NCBI GenBank assembly: GCA_002633005.1
Contig: NMRA01000018.1
Span: forward strand, 1,011,888-1,071,887
Length of the DNA stretch: 60,000 bases
Source: Phoronis australis
Taxonomy: Eukaryota > Phoronida > Phoronidae
Reading direction: 5' to 3'
How positions within the stretch are numbered: the first letter of the stretch is position 1; the number at the start of each line of letters is the position of its first letter. Shown in pieces: positions 11,313 through 23,900 of this stretch. The translations under genes were made by a program, and so were the position numbers. The notes below the pieces were generated by a model that worked only from the letters and a program-made list of their open reading frames with translations, was not told the DNA's origin and made no database searches.

Positions 11313-13595
11313 TCAATCGACAAGGAGGCATACCTCCATTTGCCCAAATGGTGAAATTTTGTTGTTCCTCAAGTTTATGTATTTTATTGAGGACACGCGA
11401 AGCCGCCTCATGCTTTTCGCCAATTGCAGCGCACCCTCCTCGCCAATCGAGTTGTTCTGCAAGAGAATGGTTGAGAGACGCGGAAGTAGCTCCATGCTGT
11501 GCGCTACAGATGCGAGTCCCTTGTTCCCCATTGAATTGCGACTGAGATCGAGACACTTAAGCTTAGACAGGTTGAGTAGAATGTGCCCGAAAGACGCGAT
11601 CGATGCGTCCGTCAGGTGGTTGTTAGAGAGTTCCAGTGTTTCTAGTAACGGACAGTAGGCGAAGTTACTTAAGCTCTTTATCAGTCCAGAGTCTCTTATC
11701 ATGTTCCCAGATAACTTTAGAACCACTAGGCAGATCGTAGAGAAAGTGTTGGCCACGTCCACGTAGCCGATGTCTTGTAACTTGCAGTCGGTAAGGTCTA
11801 GGTACGACAGCTGGCTCGACCTGTTCAGGAATGCGGCCAGTCGGCTGGAGGCCTTGTGCGTGACGGGGTTTTTGCTGAGATTGAGCTTTACAACACTGTA
11901 TTCGACGTCGGTTTCCACATTGTTCAAAAGGTCGAGATAGTAACTATTCAGCGCGTTTAGTCCGAAGTTGGACATTTCGACGCCATAGCACTGTGGACAA
12001 ACGCCGAGGAAATAACCCAAAGTGAGAAGACTGTAAGGCAGTTTGTCCGGTAGGAAGCAGGCGTTGGTGTAGTCCACCACTCCGTTCTTGGTGAAGTCCT
12101 CGATGAAAGATGCCAACTTGGCCGTGTTGTTGTTCTCGTAGATGCAGTCGACAGCCAAACGTGTTATTTGGGTCCCACGCATATCGCCTGTAAAACAAAA
12201 CCGTTCTTATGCGATGCCAAAGATGTGCAACCATTCCGAAATTTCCTGCCAAACATTTTCCATTCACCAAGTGAAGGCTATTTTCTGTTGGGCTACTACG
12301 GCGACGATAACAACTATAAACGCTATACTGCATATTTAAGTACAGAAAAAAGTCTTGCATCAATTCAGACTGCTCTGAAATGTCTAGTAACAATGTAAAA
12401 TCTCTTGCTATCCCTTTCACTCGCCTTTTCTACAAGTTTCCATAATGATTGGGAACAACCCGCACTGCATACGGAAGACGTCGTCATATCGTACGTCGAG
12501 AGATTCCATTTCTCTCACGTTGGCCAAAATACCGAACAGAAGTCGACCCACTTCGCCATTGACAAGAGCAGATCTTTGAAAAGAAAAGCTTTATCATTAG
12601 AGAACAGAGGTACAGTGGCTGTAAAAGGACGGCACGGCAACTTTTTTCTCCCTTGCTAACTCTATCGATAGAGTTAATAAGTCTATCGATAGAGTTAGAA
12701 ACAGAGAAAAATAGTTGCCGTGCCGTCCTTTCACAGTCACCGTACAAAGGCATAGACAAACAGGCCAAAAATCTTGATTTTTTGTCAAAATTGCAAACAT
12801 TATTGTGGAGAGCTCCAGACAGATTTTGTACGGTGTTGTGTTGATTCTCAGTGTGACACAGCTCTGCAAAATTTTTGATGATCAGCATCAATTGTTTCTT
12901 CTTGATAAGACTAAAAATTGCCCGGTTAAAAAATTCTGGAAACGTAGGATTAATACTGCCAAGACAAGTGTTTTGATACTGTGCTGGTATATGACACACT
13001 ACCCTGTCAAGTAACGAATAGCAGTTGATGAAATCTTGAATCGCCCTCTGGAAAACTTCCGCACACATTCTTCTGCCAAATAACGTGCCACAATGTAATT
13101 AGCAATGAGTGTGTCACAGAAAGTGCACCAGCGGTTGTTGCTATCAACTGTTAATATGCCCCTTGTTGTTTGAGGTATGTTTTCGCTGTCATCATTCTCT
13201 TCTGAGGCCAGAGTAAATGTAGTGATAGCTTTTTTGACCGAAGCAACAGTAATTTTGTTATAAATCTTCTTCATGACGTTTTTGTAAGTTATCCGACCTA
13301 TTGCATAGATTGTCCTTCTCATCAGGAACTGCACTTCGTCGTTATAAGAGCGATGCTTGAAATGGTGTCTTTGAAAGTGGTCGAAGTAACCACTGTAGAA
13401 GGATGTCAACGACTGAGGAACTGTGTTATTGTCTAACGACGAGTTGACATATTCTTGAAGGAGAGGTATCTGCATTATTTCGTCTTGCATATAAAGAAGA
13501 ACTGGGTGTTTTTTATATAGGTTACTGTAGTCTTTAGCATCTTCTAACACCATTTTGCCGGAATCAGTGTTGAAAATAAATTGAACAATGAACAA
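11313..13595 (-). pseudogene. NLR-like (NACHT-LRR) gene remnant
   Basis: Three exons read right to left: A 13595-12746, B 12573-12425, C 12187-11313. A/B joins in phase 2 and B/C in phase 1 (a GC-AG intron, GCGAGT donor); exon C ends at its stop codon with the frame intact. Exon A resembles the helical region after a NACHT ATPase: a VPQSLTSFYSGYFDHF segment, then WCTFCDTLIANYIVARYLAEE, like the F..L.FQEY.AARYL block of NLRs. Exon C holds about six 28-residue LRRs of RNI type (for example LKCLDLSRNSMGNKGLASVA). Two defects are seen. Near 13045 the frame slips by one base, consistent with a single-base deletion. No Walker A or B exon is found between 13.6 and 17.9 kb. It could be a pseudogene or a living gene with an assembly error. 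Role inferred from family: intracellular innate immune sensing. Confidence 0.7.
12613..12742. mobile_element. 130-bp palindromic MITE, Tc1/mariner type
   Basis: Inverted ends of about 29 bp share the inner sequence AAAGGACGGCACGGCAAC. The element is flanked by TA on both sides (12611-12612 and 12743-12744), the target duplication of Tc1/mariner transposons. The centre contains two copies of the palindrome CTATCGATAG. It sits in the first short intron of the NLR remnant: the left-hand TA of the coding orientation overlaps the donor GT at 12745-12744. Confidence 0.8.
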
Positions 13596-16500
13596 CGCAT
13601 AAAATTGAAAATACTGGACATCACGTTATTTGAACGATTACACGCATGAAGTTGTTTGTCTCGTGAACTGCATTTGATGATTAAAGGAAAGTTTTATTTT
13701 TTAACATTAATCACAATTCTATTCATTATGTGGATAATTTTCATGCAGAAATGACCTTGTAGGCCTGGTGTAAAAATAAGTAGCCAAGGTCCGTTGTAAG
13801 TGAAAACTTGTACTGATACCAGCTTATACCCATGAACGCTAGAAATGAAATATTACAAGAAATATTAGCACAACTGTGCAATCCTTTCAACTAGGACAAT
13901 TTCCGGGGGAATATTTACCTTTGCAGAAAAGACCTAATTAAGTTTTAGAAGTTGTTTTGCGAAGAGTGGTGAGGCCTCTTTCAAAATAGCACCGTGCACT
14001 AACTATTTCTTTGATTTACAGTTTTGTTTATATCTGAAACGTGTCTGTTTTGTAGATTTGAAATATCTATAAACTTCTTAACAATGTAGGTGGGCACTGC
14101 TTATTTCAAAGGTGATCGTTGCGAAATAGCTTTTGTGTTCAGATTGGGTATGTACTCAAATGTTTACCCTGGCCAACTCCTTCTCGTGTGCAGGCTACAA
14201 AGTTGAACAAAAGATGATAATTTCAGCAACAGCCTCACCCTGCAAAAAGGCAAGTTGGATTGTTAGATGACAATAATAATGCAGTCAACTTTATAGTGAC
14301 ATTGACTATGTAAATATAATTTTAAAACATCTAAAGTATTCCTATTTTGTCATCCTGCTATTTTAGGCAATGTGTTTTGAATGTCGGACTAGCTGCGAAA
14401 ATTGTTATAGGAATGTCATATGCCATTCACCCTGATCATTTTAGGTAATGATCGGGTTTTTGTGACACAATAGAGATAAATATTTTTGACCAAATCCGTC
14501 GAATTGGATATTTTGGGGATTTTTTTGATATATGAACGCATATAGTTGCGTTCCGTGACAGTTAAAAACAAAGTTAAAAACGTAAAATAGACTGATTAAA
14601 GCCCTTGGTAAAGTACAGATAGACCTTGCTTATATATCGTAAGCATTGCCACGACTTAATCCATATTTTCGAATGAAATGCTGATGGTAGAAGTAATTCG
14701 CGGTCGCCCGCTGACACTTTGCTTGGATGGATGACTGACATTGGTTCGTGTTCCGGGGTATACAAAAAAACAGCTAACTAACATTCATTTATCACTGCCG
14801 AATCCAGGATATCACACAAAGGTGTTGGCTACAAGGTACGTTAACGATTAACATTCGTGACATCCCTGAACGAGGCTTTAGTCTTGACCAGAGGGAAACC
14901 CGGACCAGGAACGGATGGAGAGAATTACCGTCAAGTTTGCAGTCGAGCAACCTCCTTTTTGTAAACAGTTTTGCCCTAAGAGATACACGCAGAGTTATCA
15001 GAAGAGGTCACTATAACTAAAGAATTGTGACGCCTCAAGCGATGATTTTTAAGAATGACCGTTCCGCCTGTTAGGTTGTCTGCAACCCATAGCATATATA
15101 AATTAATGCGGGGGTTATGACAAATAAACTTCGTTAAATCTGCCAACGCCGCACCTTCACCCCACAGCTTTTTTAAAAGGTCCCACTTGATAAGTTAGCC
15201 CATAGATGACGCCCTCTTGTCGCCTGTACTTTTTCTCTAGTCGTCAGCTACATTTTGCCCCTGATTCTGCAAATCATTGATCCCTCGATCCCACGCGCGA
15301 CGTACACCGGCATGGTTTATTGCGCACAGATGTCATGGTAACTTACATATGCGAAATTAATGCGGGCGTTGCACTTACTAGCTTTAGTCGTATGAAAATT
15401 CCTAATTGTTCATCTTTACGTTGAATTAACCCCTTTTAAAGAATATATCTGTAAATGCACTGAGAATTTAATTTTGCCTTGCTGGGTGCACGAGTAAGGG
15501 TAAGCAAAGTTTGAAACGTCATGATTTCCCAGGTGACGAGTAAAAACAAATCCCGCATCCTTTTTGCTCGTCTCAGGTGAATTGCTGATGGATTACCAAC
15601 ATCAGTTTCACTTGAAACATTTGACAAGATGGCATGGAGAAGAGGTTTTGGTTTTTGATAAGGTGTATCTGACGTTTTGCAGGAGATTGCCTGGAGCTGG
15701 AAATTATTGTATGCTTTCCACTGTTTGTCAGACTTTCAGTTCAGTGTATTAAATAATGGCTGAGAATATTAAAAATGCCAATCCAGCGTTATCCAGATTC
15801 AGTTTATAAAATGTGCATGAAGTCTGACGTTACACCTGGGCTCACTTATGTTAAATCACGTCTCCAAAGATATGGCTTTAACAATGTGTGGGTTGAACAG
15901 GGTTTAGGGTATGACGAATTGTTCATTAATTTTTTTAGCAAAGAGTTAAAGAGTGCTATCTTCAAGAACGAAACTTGGAAATAAAAATTATACACACTTT
16001 TGAAACTATCTTCCAATGGGAGAGTTCTCTTAAAATTTGCCATTAACGTATATTTCTGCACTAGCCAGACTCTGATTGTCGAACAATAACTTCGGTCGTT
16101 TGTCATTTGTCAATTGACTAAGGCAATATGGTAAGTGTAATATATGTAGACCTGACAAATGTATTGAAAATGAATTTCATTTCGCTTGTGTATGCTCAAG
16201 TTATAACAACCTAAGAAGATGCTTCCGTAAGAATTGGCAAAAGCCAAATTTGTATAAGTTAATATAGAAAAGGCATACTGTGCAACAGGAATCTTAAACC
16301 TTGTTAAATGTGTGTATAATTCATTCAAATTAGGAGAATCGTTGTTAGCGTCACTAATTGGTATTTCAAATTAGAAGAATCCTTGTTAGTGTCACTAGCT
16401 GGTAATTGAAAATCTTACTGTACCGTGAGCCGATGGCCGTTGAAGTATTACAATTAATAAAGACTGGTTGATTGAAATCTTGCGAAAACGCAAGAGCATG

Positions 16501-16730
16501 GTGCGATTGTTCTTCACAAGACGTCGCCGTTGCCAACGAAGCACGTGATCACTCTCAGATCAGTTTATTTGCGAGTGTCTTACGTTTACGGAAAGCAGCA
16601 CTGTTCAAGTGTAATTAGGTCCACTTTTTGCACTGCTTTGCAGGAAGCTTTTACTTCCGGTTGGCAGTTCTGTCTCTAAATCGTAGAAACTAAACTGAAA
16701 TTTTTAGTTGTGGCTTACTTACGGCGTAGA
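13596..16730. other. Intergenic, no gene seen
   Basis: No NACHT exon or other coding region could be supported on either strand. A 40-bp imperfect duplication lies at about 16325-16410 (CAAATTAG.AGAATC.TTGTTAG units), and a small hairpin with TGATCATT/AATGATC arms at about 14431-14456. Confidence 0.5.
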
Positions 16731-16962
16731 GGAGGCAGTGTGGCCTAGTACAATAAATGTTCTCTTCCTTTAAGCTAATAAGTCGTGGGTTCGAGTCCCA
16801 CTGGGACACACTGCTGGACAATTGAGTTAGTTCTCTAGCTTCTCAGCTCGGTTTTAACTATCTATAAATAAAGCACAAATGGTTCCATTTTTGAACAGTG
16901 CAATGGGTCCGCCTGAACAGCCTGCACACCTCTGATACAACGTGTACCAGACCGCCTGCAGT
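16731..16962 (+). mobile_element. tRNA-derived SINE, full-length copy 1
   Basis: The head is tRNA-like, with an A-box-like TGGCCTAGTAC and a perfect B box in GTGGGTTCGAGTCCCAC. A body of about 150 bp follows (CTAGCTTCTCAGCTCGGTTTTAAC, split here as CTAGCTTCTCAGC and TCGGTTTTAAC), ending in ACGTGTACCAGACCGCCTGC. Copies of the same family occur on the minus strand at 51105-51343 and, truncated, at 39647-39813. The tRNA head with internal Pol III promoter defines it as a SINE; the partner LINE is unknown. Confidence 0.85.
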
Positions 16963-17995
16963 TATTATTTTTATAGTTGCACTCCCCCACCGGAAGTGCC
17001 TTCGCATATACATGAGCATGTACCCCCTCGCCTGCTCTGGTACCCGCGGTAGATTATGTTCCACTTCGGCTGTGGGAATCAACCGAACTTCTGCTTGGTT
17101 GACCCCTGAGTACGGACATTTTGTGAGTCATCGAAGCTATATTGCATAACCAGCTTGACCATTAAAAATACCAATTCAATGTGCTGTCGCACGCTCTAAT
17201 AAATTTCAACAAAATCTGCATGAAAATGATATCTTACATTGACATCCTTACCGGTCGAGATTCAGCAACTCGACCGGTTTGCGCACCACAGATTCTGCCG
17301 GTTTAAATCAAAGACACCATGCTGTTGTGGTTAATTAAATCGCCTCATGCTGTTAAAGTTATCCTTCTCTAGATAAGGAGACCCTTCATAAACACACTGC
17401 GGGAGGCAACAGTATTTTTTAAATTTTCGTTTTGAACCTTCGTAAATGACATATTTGAATACTTTGTGAAAACCCGCACGATTACGTTTTTGAATTTTAA
17501 AAATTGAGCAAGAAATGTGACTTTTACAATCTAAAACGTTTGTTTAATGTTGCAATAGTATGTTCCTCATTAATTCTGCTGAGTGTACAACATAATTGGG
17601 CCAATTACTAAACCACCAGGCAGCAGTTGGATTTGAAGGCAAGCCAAGTGTCAATTCTTGGCATGTGAGTAAACCACAAGGATGAGTGTTGTATGATTTC
17701 TGTGGCTGTTTGCCATTTTGAACAGTAATTTATTTTTAAGTAAAGAAATTTTTTAAAAAGTTCATCAAGAAAGATAATATTATTTTAATCTAAACAACAA
17801 AGACTTTTAACTTGATAAAGTATGATTCATGCCCTCATTATAAAATTTAAGATACGCAATTATTGATCAACACGCAAAAAATATTGTCACATGACCTTCA
17901 CTGTTTACCACTTATAAAAACAGCAATATCGCTTTTCTGTTATTATATTATACTAGCGTGACGGATGAAGACCGTGAGAGACTTGATTTAATTTG
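16963..17995. other. Upstream region of the CAP gene
   Basis: AT-rich, no gene seen. A possible TATA box, CTTATAAAAA at about 17911-17920, lies some 80 bp before the predicted start codon and could serve the CAP gene. Confidence 0.35.
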
Positions 17996-20900
17996 ATGGT
18001 AACGAACAAAGGAAACGAAATGTGGTCGAGGATTCTGTTATTTTTCTCGACATTTTTTGTACTTGCCAACGCTGGAGATTACAAGGAACCAAAAAACTTT
18101 GACTATTCCAAACTTCATGCGGAGCACCTGATGGTGTTGGGAAGTAAAGTGGATATTAGCAATGTGGTAGAGTTTACTGATGCAGACCGAGAGAAAATTG
18201 TCAAACGGCACAATGACATACGATCTACAATGAAAGTTTACAAAGTCTTGCTTAAAATGGTGAGTAGATTATTTCGGGTAACAATGAAATCAACGTTCAG
18301 ATGGTTCCCAAAGAGACAAAGACGATGTAAAACAGCTGATGTCAACTTGACCTTGGTCAAATTGACAGAAAACCCCTTTCAGAATCTTATCAGATAATAT
18401 ACCGTGTGGTTTGTTACTAGTCTTAGATTTTGATAAAGTGTCTTTTATAACATAAACTGTACTTGACTGACATTTCGCTTGCCAACGACGGTCTGAGTTC
18501 TGCATTGATGTTGCACACCCACGGTCAGGGACAAGACCATAGTGCTCCATGGCAAAGTGACGCAATATTCTGTGTTCCTACACTTGAATACTTTAGTGTA
18601 TACATTCACGAACCTTACAGACACGATCAAAAACACCGTGGGCATACCCTTTTTAAGGAATATGCCCATATTTCCCCTCGAACTATCTTGTTGCCTCCCC
18701 CTCATGTCCGCTGTGTGTGCCGGGTGGAAGTTTTTGGTGTCATTTTTACATGGTCACTTGTTGCTCGCGCGTGAATTTATGAATTCCTGAGAAGACATTA
18801 TGTACGTATTACATAAAAAAGAGTGAATGCGATTTATGTCAATACGTAAGAATAAGGAAACTGACAAATAAGTATATATGCGCATTGAAGTGATTGGACA
18901 TTAGTTTACAAGCGTTTCTAGCTCTCACGGGAGCATTCACCCTTGACCTACCAAAATACTATAATTCTTCACACATTTCGAATTTAAAGTGTCATTGTTC
19001 TATTTCTGACTAGCTTGCAATATATAATTGAAATTTTAGCTAATATTGGTTTATCAAAGCAGAGTACCGATGATGGTAATGATAGGGTAAAATTCCCATC
19101 TTCTAATTTTCAAATAATGGCACAACTAATTTCAGAGATGGGACAATCAACTGGCCGTGATGGCGCGCGGTTGGGCTTCCCAGTGCATCGAAAAGGAACC
19201 CAGCGACTTCGGGCAGAGAAAAAATTTACCTATGTTCGACACCAGTGTTAACACCTTAGCCATTGATCTCTCACAAACAGTCGACGATGCGATGAACAAA
19301 TTGGCCACAGACGGATCCTTGGCTATTATGAGGAAGCAGGTAAGGTCTGTTTAGTGTGATGTCCTACACGATTTACGTAAAGTGGTCATTAACGCATATT
19401 GATTTTCACATATAACCGTGGATTTAATTCATCCAACTTTGTTGCAACTGTTACATATTACAGATATCGCAAATGTAATAACAATTACCATTATTATTAG
19501 AATTCAGGTTTCCATGTTAAGCTTCTGTTGCAATAAGGCAGCACTAGATGTTTCATAGCCGAAGGTTTCGTTTTTGCCTCGATTATCCACTTTGTTTGGT
19601 TTCCGAACTTGCAAATTTGCCTACGGAGGGAACATTTCGGTGCGGAGCACCAGATACTGACAACTTTTTCTGCAATGACCTCATATGGACTTACACCTGT
19701 TAATTTCACAAATTGGTCACATCATGTGACCTAATGTACACAAGTCTGAAAAGGTTGATGCCCCGGCCGGTACTCGAACCAGGAACCTTCCGTCGGAACG
19801 TGGAATCCTGCTTAATCTCAAGATCGCGTATGCGTGAACTTGGAATTGAATATTCTTTAAGTCAAAAAGGTGAAATTTTTGTTCAGTAAAAAGAATTTTT
19901 GGAATTATTGGCCTTGCGATCAACCATTTTCTCCTTTACCGTAACTTGAGTCGCTGAACCGGAGGAATATGTGAATGGCTAAATCGGGATTATTATTTGG
20001 TCAAACTGATAGCAAGTAGTTGAAAAGGTTGGTTAAAATTGACAATATTTTATTCCAAGGTAACTTGATTTAGTGCGGTGCAAATTTTTATGAATATGAA
20101 CGTGATTATTTGAGTAAACTTGTCAAGTTGCCTCGCGTATTCCAAGTTCACGCACTTCCGCTTAATCTTGAGATTAAGCAGAATTCGAAATTCACGTACA
20201 GCATATCTACATTAGGTCACGTGATGTGGCCAACAGGTGGCGTGCAGACTAGACTGAAAACATATTAGATTTCGACGCCGGTTCAAGATTCATATCTTCA
20301 CATGCACAAGCACAGGTGTTCTCATATCAATTTATTCACATTGGCACTCAAGGAACAATTATTTTAAAACTACACGATGTCAATCAGTCACCTCAAAGTT
20401 TGTTCATTTGTGAATTCAAAGTCTTGAAGCTCAGAGAAGTTGTTTCGTTAAATTCAACCATAAGACAAAATAGAGAATCGCTACTTCATTAATATTGATA
20501 TCAAGCATTTTCATTCTAGAGGAACCAGTCTCAGGCCAGTTTAAACAAAAGCCATCCGCTTTTTCATCCTCTCAAATTTAGAGCCTCATCCCTGAACTGC
20601 CATGGGCTCTTTTGACTGTCACTTCATTGTCTTCAAGTGCCATCACTAAGCCTGGACATTAAAAGTTGCTAAAAATCGGGTTATGCTTTCACAGATAACT
20701 CCAATGCGGACATCACATATTGGTTGTGCCATGGCAAAATGTGACAAACTTAACAAGAAGATTTTCGTGTGCGTCTATGGACCAAGGTTTGTAAAACATT
20801 TTCCTGTAAATAGACGTTCTGCTTCCTGTTAGGAAATCCTTGAATCACAAAATTGTGTACGCGTTTAAGCAAACGACCAAACTTCCGCAAATGCCTATAA

Positions 20901-23900
20901 AGAAGTTTTTTGGGGGTTTAACGGTATAAGATGGAGCTCATAGACGTCTTTGCGTGCCTAAAACCTGATTTCATCTTAGGCGTGGCGTAGACGAAGAGCC
21001 ACTGCTCAGCCAAAGCTGTATTAAGCACAAACCACGATGCTGGTTACTCGCAAAGATAAGTGGTTAGTGGAGTCTGCCAGCTGTTGGAGTTCATTCATTC
21101 AATTACTGTCTTGACTTGAGTCAAGAGCTTAACTCAGTGGCACTTGATGCACTTGGCTGACCTTGTTCTCCTTCTCTGCGCCACGTCATTTGGAACACCT
21201 CGGGTATTTTCGTAGCCTCAAATTTTTCCTCGGAGACAAAAATTATCATACTGCAAATCACGTGATTTTTAAACTGAAGAATGACTGGCTGTGACTGAAT
21301 TCGATGATGCGCAGATAACGTTCACCTCCGCGAGAAGATTTAATGCTACAAGGCGAAAATGCCCGAGGTCTTCCGGATGTCGCCATGCCTTATAGTTGCA
21401 GATTTAAAGAGCCTATGAAATCGTGGGCAATATTGCTTTACTGGAACTAGTCAGCGATATCACTTTGATGTTAAAGTTGTTGAAAATTGTTATAATTTAA
21501 TAACTTCTGGAGTTCATTTAAAGTGGCAATAAACCTGCCTTAAGTCGAAAACTTTTGAATCGGTCCATTTACAGCTACACAATTGGTGTCAACTTGATCG
21601 TTACTGGGGATACAGTGAGATTTTATCTTGCAAACAACTGACAGGTGATTATAATTGCTCCAAATCATGAAATGCAAACGAAATGACAAGCCGCGACAAG
21701 TCAACTTCTAGAGACTGGCCTTGAGCAATAGCGAACTGTCAGTCCTTTCCAAACCCATAAATCTATTTTGATTAAGGAACAGTAGTGCTTGTAACATAGT
21801 GTTTTTCAATAGCCATTCAGTCGAAAAGCATTAGTCTGAACCCCGTCGATGGGATCTGTGTTCTTCATTTTTATCATCGCACTGAGACTCTTTCGTTAAC
21901 AGTTGTTGTCTATTACGCCTACCGCTCAGTATTCATCCAAAATATTCTCGCACGCACTGCCCGATTTCTATGGCATGTCCAGTGATACACAATCACCTGC
22001 GTCGATCACGAGCAGCAAGTGGAGATAAGTCCCATATAATTTAAAGCGCATTGGTGGCGTTATAACTCCATGCCATAAAATTAACAATCAATTTATTTGA
22101 CATGTGATAAAATTTCACTTTCTGATGTCATCCTCGACTTCCAAACAGTGAATAGTTTGCAAGTTAGTCTTGGTGCCGGAGTAGAGCCTGAGCTCAGGCC
22201 CGCCTATTCACCGACTATGTACGCGCGCGCGTGCCACTACATACAGTCATACCCGCCAACAACAAAAGGAAAGCACTCGAGTCTTTTTGTGGCAATTCAT
22301 CATAGACATATATTATCAAATAAAGCAATGATAGGATTAAAATGAACAAAACTGTGTCGAGTACCCCCCAGGAATAGATCGACTCCTTACCTGACACACC
22401 TGCTTTAATCACGGAGATGATGCAGTGAGTTTCTAGTACTGGATGTGACTCATACGAAAAATGATGCACGGCTGCCAACAAATTTGAGAAGAACAATAGA
22501 GCCTTCTATGACGAAGTTATGGTGGTTGCGTTGTGTAAACGAGTCAGGCAGTACTGTGTTTTGTATTACGGCTATATGGAAAATATCGTAATGATAAACT
22601 GAATGCCTGGGTTCTGACTCAGCAGGTTCACTTGTACCGTAACATTGTTTTTTGTCAGTTGTTTATTATGACAAGTACAAAAGTAATGGAATATCATGTA
22701 AACTCTGCCTGAGAGATGGGCGTGACAAAAACAATGAGAGTCCTGCTACATGAGTTTCTGTTTGCGAGACGAACTTGACGATAACAAGGTATTGTTTTTA
22801 TAGCACGAAATCTACGTTTTCTTCAAATAAAAACCTAGTAATTAGTAAGCCCCGGGTTTAAAATGAACATTAAAGAAGTGAACACCTTTTGTGCAGTGGC
22901 TAGAAAAGTAGTGTTGGTGTGAACGGGCCTATAACTCAACACAAATCACAAAGTGTGTTATGCTAATTTTAGTAGTCTTCGGTGACATATTAATCAGAAA
23001 AGGATGAGGTCAAAGGCAAAGGACGAGGTCAAAGAAGACAGGAGTATTGATGACAGTTGCGTCATACGGAATACATCACCACTTGTCAGCATTGTCACAA
23101 ACTCTACGTTGTTCGATTCTTGCTCCAAAGTCAAAAATTATCGTAGTTAATTGAAAAAGCAAATCGGAAAAACAAAAACTTTGTACCCAATGACCACAAA
23201 AATAGAAATTGCGGATTATACTGTAGCTGACGTTGTATGTGTCATTAAAATTTTGAGGGACGCACCTATTTATTCCATCATAGACTATAGTTGTCTATAA
23301 TCTATGATTCCATTAGCGACGTCTACTAATTCCGTGACTGTAATGCAGTAGCATATGGCGCGTGACATTAACAAGTCACATTTCATTGCGCAACGGGAAA
23401 CGATTCTTGGAAATATTTCCCTGTAGGACAGAAGAGCCAAAAGTGGTATCAAATTACTTAAAGTGACATCTACATCATAGGTTCTCACGAACTTGGCATC
23501 ATGAGAACGCATTCCACATAGAAACTTGAAAAATAATGTCGGCGAGATCCCTTGGTTGTGTGGCCAAACCTCTGAGGTATCCACTTAAATTTATTTTTAC
23601 GGACGCATTTCTGTGTTGTAAAATCCTGTTGGTTTTGCAGTTTCGGCATTTGAATCAATGTTAGTTTGCTAAGAAATTGAAAAGTCCCATTTCCCCACAT
23701 CGGAAAGGTCAAAGGCCAACCACTGCTGTCAAAGGGGAGGATTGTCCACCATTAAGCTACAGCGGTTGTTGAGAGGTGCGATCATAGTTGTCGATTATTA
23801 CGATTTTGGCAAGTGATCGTCTTTGTTGTTTCTTGATAAAATTTCAAAGTCGTAGTCTCTTTTGAATATTTCAGAGACCTCGTGAATGGGCGGAAGTCCG

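Noticed and set aside
11137-11658. 173-codon plus-strand frame
   Set aside because: Antisense shadow of the LRR exon of the NLR remnant.
16735-16810. Functional tRNA gene
   Set aside because: A and B boxes are present, but no acceptor stem closes and the same unit recurs with a 3' body, so it is a SINE head.
16858-17082. Minus-strand frame of 74 codons
   Set aside because: Lies within the tRNA-derived SINE and its flank.
19747-19812. tRNA gene on the minus strand
   Set aside because: B-box-like text only. No cloverleaf can be drawn, and the stretch is part of an inverted-repeat element.
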